Shown one piece after another: positions 8,429 to 16,871 of a stretch of 47,380 nucleotides of DNA; position 1 is the first letter of the stretch; each line of letters opens with the position of its first letter. Origin of the DNA: an uncultured Clostridia bacterium (GTDB lineage: Bacteria > Bacillota > Clostridia > TANB77 > CAG-508); the NCBI GenBank assembly GCA_934129745.1, contig CAKOWZ010000016.1:1-47380 (forward strand), read 5' to 3'. The translations under genes and the position numbers were made by a program. The notes under the pieces are model-generated. The model had not been told where the DNA came from, did no database searches, and saw only the letters and a list, made by a program, of their open reading frames with translations.

Positions 8429-10339
8429 ATGGGAAATATTGTACTATTAGATGATCTAACAATAAATAAAATGGCAGCAGGAGAAGTTATTGAAAGACCA
8501 GCAAATGTTGTAAAAGAATTGGTTGAAAATTCAATTGATGCAGGTGCCAAAAACATAGTAGTTGAAGTAAAAAATGGTGGAAAAACCTTTATACGTATTA
8601 CTGATAATGGAAAAGGAATTGCAATAGATGACATGACAATTGCACTTGAAAGACATGCTACCAGCAAAATTAGACAAATTGAAGATTTAGAAAAAACATA
8701 TACTATGGGCTTCAGAGGTGAAGCTTTAGCAAGTATTGTTTCAATTTCTAAATTAACAATTATATCTAAAACACAAGATATGCCTATGGGAATGAAACTT
8801 GTTGCAGAAGGTGGAAATATTATAAGTCAAGATGAAGTAGGGGCTCAAAATGGAACTATGATGACTGTTGAAAATTTATTTTTTAATGTACCTGTTAGAT
8901 ACAAGTTTCTGAAAAATGATGCAACTGAATTTAGATATATAAAAGAATTAGTGCAAAAAATTGCTTTAGCAAATTTAGATGTTGCTATCAAACTTATAAA
9001 TGATGGAAAAAATGTATTTCAATCAACTGGTAATGGCAGTATTGAAGATATTGTATATACTTTATTTGGCAAAGAAATTAAAGATAATTTGATTGAAGTT
9101 AATTATACTGATGGTGAAGTTAAAATTACTGGTGTAATTGGAAATACTCTTATGGCAAAAGATTCTAGGAAAAATCAAATTTTATTTTTAAATAAAAGAA
9201 ATATAAAAAATCAAATGTTAACAAATAGTGCTGATCAAGCTTTTAAAGGTGGCACAGGTATTGGAAAATATGGATTTTTCATTTTAAATATGGAAATGCC
9301 TGCTACATATTATGATGTAAATGTTCATCCAACGAAAATGGAAGTTAGGTTTAAAGATGAACAAAATTTATATAAAATTATGTATCATGCAATTAAAGGA
9401 GCTTTGTTAAATAAAGAATTTTTAGGTAATAATGAGATTGAAAATAATAAAGAAAATTATGTTGAAGATGAACTTAAATTTTTGACTAATCATTATAATA
9501 TGCAACCAGAAAAGTTACAAGATAATAAGAAAAATGAAACAAATAATTTAAGTCAAAATACTAATAAAAGTTTAGATAATACATATAATTCTGAAAATAA
9601 CAACCTAAATAATAAAAATACTGATATAGAAAATAGCTTAAATAATAAATATATTAACATAAATAATTTAGCAATTCCAAATATAGAACAATCAAATTCA
9701 AAATTTATAAATATTAGTAATAATGGAAATTTAGATTTGATAAATAGAGATAGAATAAGAGATGTAAATTATAAATACTGTGGAATTGTTTTTCGTACAT
9801 TTATAATGATAGAAATTGATAATGAGCTATATTTAGTAGATCAGCATGCTGCACATGAAAGGGTATTATATGAACAAATAAAGGAAAATTATAAAAATAA
9901 TATTCGTAATAATAGCCAACTTATGTTAATGCCTGAAATTGTAAATTTAACACATAGAGAAATGGGGTTTGTTCAAGAAAATATAAAATTATTTCAAAAT
10001 TATGGATTTGATATTGAAGTTTTCGGAGAAAATAGTATAAAAATTAATGGAATTCCAGATATTGAATATAAAATGAAAATAGATACAAAAGATGTTTTCA
10101 TGGATGTGTTAGATGAAATGCTTACAAAAGAAAGAACAACAATAAAAGATATAGAAGAAAGATTTATTGCAACTGTTGCCTGTAAAGCTGCTGTTAAGGC
10201 TAATATGGATTTAGAGGAAAGTGAAGTACATAAACTTTTAGATAGATTATTAAAATTGAAAAATCCATACACTTGTCCACATGGAAGACCTACCACAATT
10301 AAATTAGGTCAGTTGAAAAATGGAGAGTTAAATTTTTAA
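8429..10339 (+). CDS. mutL: DNA mismatch repair protein MutL
   Basis: GHKL ATPase that couples mismatch recognition to strand excision. ATG 8429 follows AGAAAGGAAA; the ORF opens nine codons earlier without a ribosome site. The N-terminal ATPase motifs are KELVENSIDAG, DNGKGI, HATSKI and GFRGEALASI. An Asn-rich low-complexity linker covers residues 334-440. The C-terminal domain carries DQHAAHERVLYE (from residue 471), ACKAAVKANMDL and CPHGRPT (from residue 616), the metal-binding endonuclease motifs of MutL from bacteria lacking MutH. At 636 aa it is full length. No mutS is in the window, so this mutL is separated from its usual partner or mutS lies elsewhere. Confidence 0.96.
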   Translation: MGNIVLLDDLTINKMAAGEVIERPANVVKELVENSIDAGAKNIVVEVKNGGKTFIRITDNGKGIAIDDMTIALERHATSKIRQIEDLEKTYTMGFRGEALASIVSISKLTIISKTQDMPMGMKLVAEGGNIISQDEVGAQNGTMMTVENLFFNVPVRYKFLKNDATEFRYIKELVQKIALANLDVAIKLINDGKNVFQSTGNGSIEDIVYTLFGKEIKDNLIEVNYTDGEVKITGVIGNTLMAKDSRKNQILFLNKRNIKNQMLTNSADQAFKGGTGIGKYGFFILNMEMPATYYDVNVHPTKMEVRFKDEQNLYKIMYHAIKGALLNKEFLGNNEIENNKENYVEDELKFLTNHYNMQPEKLQDNKKNETNNLSQNTNKSLDNTYNSENNNLNNKNTDIENSLNNKYININNLAIPNIEQSNSKFINISNNGNLDLINRDRIRDVNYKYCGIVFRTFIMIEIDNELYLVDQHAAHERVLYEQIKENYKNNIRNNSQLMLMPEIVNLTHREMGFVQENIKLFQNYGFDIEVFGENSIKINGIPDIEYKMKIDTKDVFMDVLDEMLTKERTTIKDIEERFIATVACKAAVKANMDLEESEVHKLLDRLLKLKNPYTCPHGRPTTIKLGQLKNGELNF

Positions 10340-10527
10340 TTGAATTATTGGCTTTTAGGACAAACAGTTTAGAGAAATTTTAAGAAAATGTAAAATAAAA
10401 ATTGCAAATTTATGAAGTGAATAAATGTAGCAAAATTACAAAATGTTACCTAAATGTATTTTATAAACATCAAAAAAATAGTTGAAATACATTTCTTAAA
10501 AAGTGCGTAAAAAAGGAGAGAAAATAA

Positions 10528-11283
10528 ATGAACCAATTTTCAAGAACAGAATTAATTATTGGAAAACAAGGAATAGAAAAACTAAATAACGCGAAAGTAG
10601 CAATATTTGGAATTGGAGGAGTAGGTTCTTATGTGGTTGAAGGACTTGTAAGAGCAGGTGTTCAAAACTTTGTTTTAGTAGATGATGATAAGGTTTGTTT
10701 AACAAACTTAAATAGACAAATTATTGCAACAAGAAGCACAATTGGAAAACAAAAAGTTGAAGTTGCAAAACAAAGAATTTTAGATATTAATCCAAATGCA
10801 AATGTTGAAATTCATCAAGAGTTTTTTATGCCAAATAGTCCTGAAATACTTGATAATTCAGTGGATTACATTGTTGATAGTGTTGATACTGTTACAGCAA
10901 AAATTGAGCTTGTTATGAGAGCAAAAAAATTAAATATTCCAATTATTTCAAGTATGGGAACAGGTAATAAACTAGATCCAACTAGATTTGAGGTAACTGA
11001 TATTTATAAAACTAGTGTGTGTCCATTAGCTAAAGTAATGAGAAAAGAGCTAAAAGCAAGAGGAATTAAAAAATTAAAGGTTGTGTATTCAAAAGAAGAT
11101 CCAATTAAACCAAATGAAACTGAAAGTATTAGCTGTAAAAATCATTGTGTATGTCCTCCTGGAACAAAAAGAAAATGTACAGCTAAAAATCAAGTCCCTG
11201 GAAGTATTTCTTTTGTTCCATCTGTGGCAGGATTAATTATTGCTGGTGAAGTTATCAAAGATATTTTAAAATTGGAAAAATAA
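10528..11283 (+). CDS. tcdA: tRNA threonylcarbamoyladenosine dehydratase (TcdA/YgdL)
   Basis: An E1/ThiF-like ATP-dependent enzyme that cyclises t6A37 of tRNA to ct6A. ATG 10528 follows AAAGGAG. The Rossmann nucleotide-binding loop is GIGGVGSYVVEGLVRAG (about residue 28), followed by DDDKVCLTNLNRQI and SSMGTGNKLDP; the C-terminal CVCPPGTKRKCTAKN supplies conserved cysteines. 251 aa, typical length. The 188-base gap upstream holds no gene. The small gene at 11338 follows after 54 bases and may be cotranscribed. Confidence 0.93.
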   Translation: MNQFSRTELIIGKQGIEKLNNAKVAIFGIGGVGSYVVEGLVRAGVQNFVLVDDDKVCLTNLNRQIIATRSTIGKQKVEVAKQRILDINPNANVEIHQEFFMPNSPEILDNSVDYIVDSVDTVTAKIELVMRAKKLNIPIISSMGTGNKLDPTRFEVTDIYKTSVCPLAKVMRKELKARGIKKLKVVYSKEDPIKPNETESISCKNHCVCPPGTKRKCTAKNQVPGSISFVPSVAGLIIAGEVIKDILKLEK

Positions 11284-11337
11284 AAAGCAAATAAAGAAAT
11301 TATATAATAAAAACAATAATAGAATGCAGGTGAAAAA

Positions 11338-11589
11338 ATGAGTAAAATATATAAAGAACCAAACAAAAGTGAAACAGAAACAACAATAAATGTTTTATAT
11401 AATGAAAATAAATTATCAATATATACAAATAAAGTAAATTTACAAAAACAATTAAACAAAATAATTGGTGAACCAACAAAAGAATATATGGTTAAAAAAA
11501 GCATTGTGGGTAGTAATTGGGATATATCTTTAGATAATAAAATTTTAATTTCTAGATTAGTTTTAAAAGCAAATGTGTTTGAGATTTAG
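11338..11589 (+). CDS. Small hypothetical protein, 83 aa
   Basis: Not recognised. ATG 11338 has a usable GCAGGTG site ahead. The protein is Lys/Asn/Ile-rich, without signal or membrane segment, and reads as a compact alternating beta/helix domain (INVLYNENKLSIYTN, then VGSNWDISL). Its last codons form the left arm of a terminator, so its 3' end is well defined. Probably in one transcript with tcdA. Confidence 0.65.
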   Translation: MSKIYKEPNKSETETTINVLYNENKLSIYTNKVNLQKQLNKIIGEPTKEYMVKKSIVGSNWDISLDNKILISRLVLKANVFEI

Positions 11590-11606
11590 ATGCTCAAACA
11601 CATTTA
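11571..11606 (+). terminator. Terminator overlapping the end of the 11338 gene
   Basis: AAATGTGTTTGAG (11571-11583) pairs with CTCAAACACATTT (11593-11605). The stop codon is in the loop. Confidence 0.75.
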
Positions 11607-11636
11607 TTAAATTTAGAAAAAATGAAAAGTAAAAAA

Positions 11637-11665
11637 TTGACTTTAGAACAAATTTTTGGTATAAT
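11637..11665 (+). promoter_or_regulatory. Sigma-A promoter of the LysM/VanW lipoprotein
   Basis: TTGACT (11637-11642), 17-base spacer, TATAAT (11660-11665). Near-consensus and correctly oriented for the gene at 11772. Confidence 0.85.
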
Positions 11666-11687
11666 ATATATGTACGTAATGTATATA

Positions 11688-11721
11688 TTAAACTAATAAG
11701 AATCAATTGATTCTAGTTTAA
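11688..11721 (+). promoter_or_regulatory. Extended dyad in the 5' leader of the LysM/VanW gene
   Basis: TTAAACTA (11688-11695), then GAATCAATTGATTC (11700-11713), itself a perfect palindrome, then TAGTTTAA (11714-11721). It lies just downstream of the -10 box and could be an operator or an mRNA hairpin; the ATAA on one side only makes the dyad asymmetric. Role unknown. Confidence 0.5.
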
Positions 11722-11771
11722 TAATTCTCATTAAGCAAAAAAATTTTATACATACATAAAGGAGAATTACA

Positions 11772-12785
11772 ATGAAAAAACTTATGAGAGCATTAATAAA
11801 ACTATTAGGAGTTCTTTCAGTAGCATTTTGCTGCTACTCCTGTAGTAGTGCAAATTCTATTGAAAAAAACACTGATTCTGATGTGATAAATGCTCCAGTA
11901 GCATTTATAGCAGATGAGGAGAACACCACAACTACAGATGTGATAGTTACAACAGAGGCACAAACAACAACTACAGAAACTGTTATAACAGAATATGTTG
12001 CATCTGAACCAAAAACAGAAGCGGTTACCACACAAACAGAAACTGTTGTAACAGAACCTATTGTAACTGATGTAACAAATCAGTCACAGCAGGAAAACAG
12101 CCATATAATTTGGAAAGATGGATACCAATATTATAGGGTTGAAGGAGGAGAAACTTGGACATCTATCGCAGATATCCTTGGAACAACCCCGATTCAGTTA
12201 GCAGCAGCTAATAATGCAACAACAGAGGATGTATTGTATGTTGGTATTGATTTATTTGTTCCAAATGCAAATATTGATTACACAGCAAACACATCATATT
12301 CGCAAAATAACCAGGCAAATACTTCTGGGGAGTCAGGTACTTGTTTATCAAGTGTTACATTAAATTCTGCACCTGACAGTGCAAGTTGGAATAATATTGA
12401 GGTCTCAATGAGTTATCTTAATGGAATGACACTTGCACCAGGGGAAAGTTTTGATTGGAATAACTATATTGGCTGGATGACAATATCTAGTGAATATGGT
12501 TATCAAGAAGCACCTGTTTTTGTTGGAACAGAGGTTGCATATGCTGCAGGAGGCGGTGTTTGTGTTACATCTACAGCATTATATCAGGCAGCAAGAGATG
12601 CTGGCATGAATATCATTGAAAGACATGATCATTCAAAAAATGTCAGTTATGCAAACCCTGGAGATGAGGCTTCTGTCTCATACGGGGAAATAAACCTGGT
12701 GTTTGAAAACACCACAAGTCAAAATGTAGTATTTTACACATCATGCTCATATGGAAGTGTGACAGTAAGCTGCTACATTGCTTAA
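11772..12785 (+). CDS. Secreted LysM and VanW-domain lipoprotein
   Basis: A signal peptide with a Cys-rich end (VLSVAFCCYSCSS) suggests lipid anchoring at the cell surface. A Thr/Val-rich linker with repeats of TTT and VTTEAQ spans residues 50-105, then a LysM peptidoglycan-binding module (YYRVEGGETWTSIADILG, about residues 116-165), then a VanW domain (residues 190-337) with AYAAGGGVCVTSTALYQAA. VanW domains are associated with peptidoglycan and glycopeptide-resistance clusters, but their reaction is unknown. ATG 11772 follows AAAGGAG. Codons such as CAG, AGC and GGG are commoner here than in its neighbours, and the same style appears in the 16872 gene, suggesting a shared foreign origin. 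It is monocistronic with its own promoter and terminator. Confidence 0.85.
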   Translation: MKKLMRALIKLLGVLSVAFCCYSCSSANSIEKNTDSDVINAPVAFIADEENTTTTDVIVTTEAQTTTTETVITEYVASEPKTEAVTTQTETVVTEPIVTDVTNQSQQENSHIIWKDGYQYYRVEGGETWTSIADILGTTPIQLAAANNATTEDVLYVGIDLFVPNANIDYTANTSYSQNNQANTSGESGTCLSSVTLNSAPDSASWNNIEVSMSYLNGMTLAPGESFDWNNYIGWMTISSEYGYQEAPVFVGTEVAYAAGGGVCVTSTALYQAARDAGMNIIERHDHSKNVSYANPGDEASVSYGEINLVFENTTSQNVVFYTSCSYGSVTVSCYIA

Positions 12786-12801
12786 CTTAATGAGAAACAG
12801 A

Positions 12802-12828
12802 AAAGTCTGGTAATACCAGACTTTTTTG
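12802..12828 (+). terminator. Terminator after the LysM/VanW gene
   Basis: AAGTCTGG paired with CCAGACTT over a four-base loop, followed by TTTTTT. Confidence 0.9.
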
Positions 12829-12858
12829 TTTCTTTTTTCACCTTTTGCCAAATTAACT

Positions 12859-12881
12859 CATAATATATAACATATCATACA
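12859..12881 (+). promoter_or_regulatory. Possible sporulation-type promoter of cotJABC
   Basis: CATACAA about 20 bases before the cotJA start resembles the -10 element of mother-cell sigma-E/sigma-K promoters. No good -35 is seen at canonical spacing, so the call is tentative. The proposed user, sigma-K, is the gene at 84-783. Confidence 0.3.
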
Positions 12882-12899
12882 AAAAAAGGAGGAAAATGT

Positions 12900-13292
12900 A
12901 TGTATAGAAGAAATAATAGATGTTCTTGTCACAAATGCATGATGAACAACAATAATTCAATTAATGCACATATTCAACACATGATGGATAATGCTAAAAA
13001 TGATGTATTAGAAGATATATGTGATGATGTTGCAACACTTGCTGAAAGTGATAATAACGATATATGTAAATGTGGATTTGATGAGCCTATGGCTGTTTTT
13101 CCAGAAAATCCAACATTAGCTCAAAGCTATGTTCCATATCAATATATGAATGAAACATTTAAACCTTGTGTAGGACTAAAAATGGGAACTATATTCCCTG
13201 AACTTGTTAGTCCATATGTTCCATGTCAAAGTATTGAAGAAATAGAATTTATAAAAGCTACAAATAAAATTGGAAAGGGGTGTAATAAATAA
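12900..13292 (+). CDS. cotJA: Spore coat protein CotJA with Cys-rich N-terminal extension
   Basis: First gene of the cotJ operon, whose products assemble in the inner spore coat. The C-terminal half (residues 60-125), PENPTLAQSYVPYQYMNETF followed by GTIFPELVSPY, is the CotJA signature. The N-terminal 60 residues are an extension not typical of CotJA and include CSCHKC. ATG 12900 follows AAAAGGAGG. The stop overlaps the ATG of cotJB (TAATG), indicating translational coupling. Confidence 0.87.
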   Translation: MYRRNNRCSCHKCMMNNNNSINAHIQHMMDNAKNDVLEDICDDVATLAESDNNDICKCGFDEPMAVFPENPTLAQSYVPYQYMNETFKPCVGLKMGTIFPELVSPYVPCQSIEEIEFIKATNKIGKGCNK

Positions 13293-13867
13293 TGAATCCA
13301 GATGATAAATGTAATTGCGGTATGTGCCCTGATAATGAAAATTGTAATTGTTCATATAACAGTAATTGTAACTGTAATATAAATCAAAATAATAGATATT
13401 TTAATGAAATGTGTAATTGCGATATAAGCCAAAATAACAGGGATTTGAGTGATAACAGAGAATATAATAATGATAGAAATTGTGATAATGACAGAGATTG
13501 TAGTAATAACAGAAATTGTAATGAAAAATGTGATTGTGGTATGTGTCCTAAAAAAATGGATTGTGCATGTATTTGTAAATATGAGTTTGAATTAAATGAT
13601 ATGAATAATAATGAAAATGAGGCTACTATGGAAGAATTAGCCAAACAATTGAAATGCTTAAGATTTGCTATTATTGAATTAGGTCTTTATTTAGATACTC
13701 ATCCTGATGATAAAAAAGCAATTTGTTTGCATAATGAATATGCTAAAAAATTCAAGACTTTATCTGATCAATATCAAAAATTATATGGACCATTAAGTAT
13801 TATGTTCCCATGTAATAAATGGAGATGGTTAGAGAGTCCTTGGCCTTGGGAAGGAGAGTGTAAATAA
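13292..13867 (+). CDS. cotJB: Spore coat protein CotJB with a long Cys/Asn repeat region
   Basis: Second coat gene. Residues 115-191 are CotJB (MEELAKQLKCLRFAIIELGL, then LDTHPDDKKA and a Trp-rich WRWLESPWPWEGE end). The first 100 residues are a Cys/Asn/Asp-rich low-complexity region with repeated CNC, CDCGMCP and NRNCN motifs; CotJB is normally under 100 aa, so this region doubles its length. The region could cross-link the coat through disulfides or bind metal (inference). It overlaps cotJA by one base and precedes cotJC by one base. Confidence 0.87.
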   Translation: MNPDDKCNCGMCPDNENCNCSYNSNCNCNINQNNRYFNEMCNCDISQNNRDLSDNREYNNDRNCDNDRDCSNNRNCNEKCDCGMCPKKMDCACICKYEFELNDMNNNENEATMEELAKQLKCLRFAIIELGLYLDTHPDDKKAICLHNEYAKKFKTLSDQYQKLYGPLSIMFPCNKWRWLESPWPWEGECK

Positions 13868-13868
13868 T

Positions 13869-14510
13869 ATGTGGACTTATAATAAAGTATTAGAATATCC
13901 TATTAAAATTAAATGTAAAAATCCTAGATTAGCTAAATTTATCATTAGTCAATATGGTGGTCCTGATGGCGAATTGGCAGCTTCTTTAAGATATTTGTCA
14001 CAAAGATTTGGTATGCCTGATGAAAGAGCTAAGGCTATTTTGAATGATATAGGAACAGAAGAATTGGCACATTTAGAAATGGTTGGAACTATAGTTCATC
14101 AATTAACAGATGGTGTATGTCCTGCTGAGCTTGAAAAAGCTGGTTTAGGGGAATATTACACAGATCATGGTTGGGGAGTATACCCTCAAGCAGCGGCTGG
14201 TTTTCCATTTACAGCATCAGTTTTAGCAGTAAAAGGTGATCCAATTGCAGATTTACAAGAAGATCTTGCAGCAGAGCAAAAAGCACGTGCAACTTATGAA
14301 AAATTAATTGATCTATGTGCAGATGACCCAGATGTAATTGATCCACTTCGTTTTTTACGTGAGAGGGAAGTAGTTCATTTTCAGAGATTTGGTGAAGCAT
14401 TACGTGGAGTGCAAGATAAACTGGCAATGAAAAAATTCTATATAGCAAATAAGGATTGTATGAATAGTGGTTGTGGATGTTTAAAAAGTGAAGTTAGAGA
14501 TGAAAATTAA
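13869..14510 (+). CDS. cotJC: Spore coat manganese-catalase-like protein CotJC
   Basis: Member of the dimanganese catalase family found in spore coats, possibly degrading hydrogen peroxide. The ferritin-like four-helix fold shows the metal ligands in ERAKAILNDIGTEELAHLEM and, later, EQKARATYEKLI and REREVVHFQRF. At 213 aa it is slightly longer than average, with a Cys-containing tail (CMNSGCGCLK). ATG 13869 lies two bases after the cotJB stop and uses GGAGAG within cotJB. The last 75 bases and the terminator recur in degenerate form at 16719-16838. Confidence 0.95.
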   Translation: MWTYNKVLEYPIKIKCKNPRLAKFIISQYGGPDGELAASLRYLSQRFGMPDERAKAILNDIGTEELAHLEMVGTIVHQLTDGVCPAELEKAGLGEYYTDHGWGVYPQAAAGFPFTASVLAVKGDPIADLQEDLAAEQKARATYEKLIDLCADDPDVIDPLRFLREREVVHFQRFGEALRGVQDKLAMKKFYIANKDCMNSGCGCLKSEVRDEN

Positions 14511-14516
14511 ATAATT

Positions 14517-14549
14517 AAAACCACAAAGTTCTTTGAACTTTGTGGTTTA
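14517..14549 (+). terminator. Terminator of the cotJABC operon
   Basis: AAACCACAAAGTTC paired with GAACTTTGTGGTTT over a two- to four-base loop. Flanking A and T make it bidirectional. Confidence 0.9.
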
Positions 14550-14630
14550 AAAAGGATTTTTAAATCTCTTGTAGAATATAATTAATATGTAATTAATAAA
14601 ATATAATACAAAGGATAAGAAAAAAATATT

Positions 14631-15710
14631 ATGAAATGTGATTATGAAATTGTAAACCTTTTTAAAATAAATCCAAAATTAATGAGTGAAAAATCAAAGA
14701 TAATTATTGATTTTGTTAATAATTATAGAGAAAGAAAGAAAATGGATAAAGAAATTCAAAGCTCAAGAACATTGCAAGAAAAAATTAGACTTGATAACAA
14801 ATATTTGGAAATGGGAAAAATTCAAAATGAATTATTTGAAAGTGCATTAAATGCATATCAAAATATTATTGAATTTGGAAATAAAAATGGAGAGTATATA
14901 TATGTTGGGAGAACTTTAAATGATTTAAAAATATTACATAGAGATAAAACAATATATAATCAAAGAGATAAAATAAAAGATTCACTATTTAAATCTATGT
15001 TAGAATATTATAAAGACTTAGGAGAAATTAATAATTCTAGATATTATAATGAATTAGATGAAAAAAGTAAAATTGAGCTTGATAAATCTTGTAAATATTT
15101 AAATGAAACAAAAGTCATTATTCAAAATAAAAATAATAATGATATATATAATCAAAAAAAAGAATTGGGAGATTATTTAATATTGGCTGATACTGATGTT
15201 GTTGGAAAATATTTTGAAAAAGCATCAGAAGATGAATTTGATATAAGGAAAAGTATAGAGAAAATGATTAAATACAGGTCTTTAAGGCATAGACAAGCAT
15301 ATTATGCAGGTTCAAATTACCGTAGCAATGAAGAAATAATGAGGTTAGATAGAATTCGTAGTCAAGTGCATAATGAGGCTCTAGATGCATTTTTGAACAT
15401 TATAGAATATGGAAGAAAGAATGATTTACCAAGTTTATTAATTGGAGACGAATTAACTTCAAAAGAAATATATGAACATTCAAAAAATAGAGAGCAGATG
15501 ACAAATGCTATGTTTGATTTTTTGAATATAATACAAAAAGGAAGATTTTTAACAGATGAAACAAAAAAAGGAAGCATTACGATTTCGACTATATCTAGAT
15601 TCTTAGATAGAGAAGATAGAAGAGATGGTGTAATATATGGAATAAATAGAGATGAAGACGGGACAAAAAATGGTGGAATAATTTTTGATGATGATAAAGA
15701 GAGATTTTAA
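14631..15710 (+). CDS. Hypothetical protein, 359 aa
   Basis: Not recognised. The protein is highly charged and almost wholly helical in appearance, with no signal peptide or membrane segment. Two similar segments are visible: ESALNAYQNIIEFGNKNGE (about residue 70) and NEALDAFLNIIEYGRKNDL (about residue 250), so it is probably built of two copies of one helical unit, each followed by a short xxVGxxLxxxxI-like stretch. ATG 14631 is preceded by AAGGA at 14612. It lies between the two cotJC copies. Confidence 0.7.
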   Translation: MKCDYEIVNLFKINPKLMSEKSKIIIDFVNNYRERKKMDKEIQSSRTLQEKIRLDNKYLEMGKIQNELFESALNAYQNIIEFGNKNGEYIYVGRTLNDLKILHRDKTIYNQRDKIKDSLFKSMLEYYKDLGEINNSRYYNELDEKSKIELDKSCKYLNETKVIIQNKNNNDIYNQKKELGDYLILADTDVVGKYFEKASEDEFDIRKSIEKMIKYRSLRHRQAYYAGSNYRSNEEIMRLDRIRSQVHNEALDAFLNIIEYGRKNDLPSLLIGDELTSKEIYEHSKNREQMTNAMFDFLNIIQKGRFLTDETKKGSITISTISRFLDREDRRDGVIYGINRDEDGTKNGGIIFDDDKERF

Positions 15711-15757
15711 TAAAACAAAGATATTTATTTAAAATGATGAGATATTATTAATAAAAA

Positions 15758-15788
15758 AAACAAGAGTGAAAAAATTTCACTCTTGTTT
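15758..15788. terminator. Bidirectional terminator between convergent genes
   Basis: AACAAGAGTGAAA pairs with TTTCACTCTTGTT with A and T tracts on both sides. It serves the 14631 gene and the minus-strand gene at 15799. Confidence 0.85.
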
Positions 15789-15798
15789 GGAAAATTTT

Positions 15799-15993
15799 TT
15801 ACATTTTGTACTTGGGATTAATCCAAGTGCAAATGATGTCATAAAATTCATGATCATCAGGACATTGTTTTTCAATGTCTGATAATTCATTAATTTCTTT
15901 TGCAAGTTTCCGAATTTTTTTAAAATCAATTTCACTTGCAAAAGGAATCTCATCCATGTAGTCAAGCAATTCTTCCATAGCTCTGTTTATCAT
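15799..15993 (-). CDS. Small hypothetical acidic protein, 64 aa
   Basis: Not recognised. ATG at 15993 with GGGAGAG seven bases upstream. Helical and acidic (EELLDYMDEI, then EINELSDIEKQCPDDHEFYDI), no signal or membrane segment. A real gene is likely because of the ribosome site and the shared terminator. Monocistronic. Confidence 0.6.
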   Translation of the reverse strand: MINRAMEELLDYMDEIPFASEIDFKKIRKLAKEINELSDIEKQCPDDHEFYDIICTWINPKYKM

Positions 15994-16146
15994 AAAAAAA
16001 CTCTCCCTTCATGAATACTAAACTTGTAATGCTAGATATAATTATACACTTTTTTTTATATTATGTCAAATTCAAATTTTTTAATTTTATATTTGACATA
16101 CAATTTTGACCATATTTATTTAGAATCATAAAAAGGGGGAACTAAA

Positions 16147-16671
16147 ATGTTAACAAAAGAAAACATGTTGTATCAGGTAAAATTAATTATAGATTGTTTA
16201 CCAGATGATGAGTATATGAGAATTTCTCAAGATACAATTAATTATATAGAAGACAATTATGAATATAATGAAAATATAAAAATTGATGCAAATATTCCAC
16301 TTGAAAAACAAAATCTTGATAGAGGCACGATAAGATTTTTAGAAAAAATTATTTTAGAGATTGATGATAATAAAAAAAATGAAAATGATAAATTATTTGA
16401 AGATGTATTAAATAAAGATTTTGATTTTAAAGATATTAAAATAGAAAATGTAAAATTAAAAGAACTAGTAGATGTTTTTAAAAAAGAAAATTTGAAAATA
16501 CCTAAAATAAAAGATCTAGTAAATGAATATAAAATTGAACTTAACCAAGCTAATAAAAAAATAGAAATTTTAGAAAATAGGAATGAATATTTAACTAAAG
16601 TGTTAAATAAAATACCTAAATTTATTAGAAATATATTTATCAGAAAACAGGATGTGAAATTATTAAATTAA
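16147..16671 (+). CDS. Hypothetical coiled-coil protein, 174 aa
   Basis: Not recognised. ATG 16147 follows AAAAAGGGGG. The first 75 residues are a compact charged domain (LIIDCLPDDEYMRISQDTI); residues 85-150 are a Lys/Glu heptad-like coiled coil; the end is a short basic, partly hydrophobic tail (KFIRNIFIRKQDVKLLN) that could touch the membrane. The 156-aa protein at 34027 ends with a comparable basic tail. Function unknown. Confidence 0.65.
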   Translation: MLTKENMLYQVKLIIDCLPDDEYMRISQDTINYIEDNYEYNENIKIDANIPLEKQNLDRGTIRFLEKIILEIDDNKKNENDKLFEDVLNKDFDFKDIKIENVKLKELVDVFKKENLKIPKIKDLVNEYKIELNQANKKIEILENRNEYLTKVLNKIPKFIRNIFIRKQDVKLLN

Positions 16672-16718
16672 TTTTAACCACATTGTGTAAAATATTATAA
16701 TTTAATTTGTAAATAGAC

Positions 16719-16838
16719 AATTCTATATTGCAAATAAAGATTGTATGAATAGTGGTTGAGGATGTTTAAAAAGTAAAGTTAAAGATGAAGATTAAATAAT
16801 AAAAACCACAAAGCTCAAAGAACTTTGTGGTTTAAAAA
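16719..16838 (+). pseudogene. Degenerate second copy of the cotJC 3' end and its terminator
   Basis: The sequence matches cotJC positions 14435-14552 closely: it encodes FYIANKDCMNSG, then a TGA where cotJC has TGT (Cys), then GCLKSKVKDED and a stop, followed by the same CCACAAAG hairpin. No upstream part of cotJC remains. This is a remnant of a duplication that flanks the 14.6-16.7 kb genes. Confidence 0.88.
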
Positions 16839-16871
16839 ATGTATTGAATTTGTGTATAGGCTTTTAAAAGT

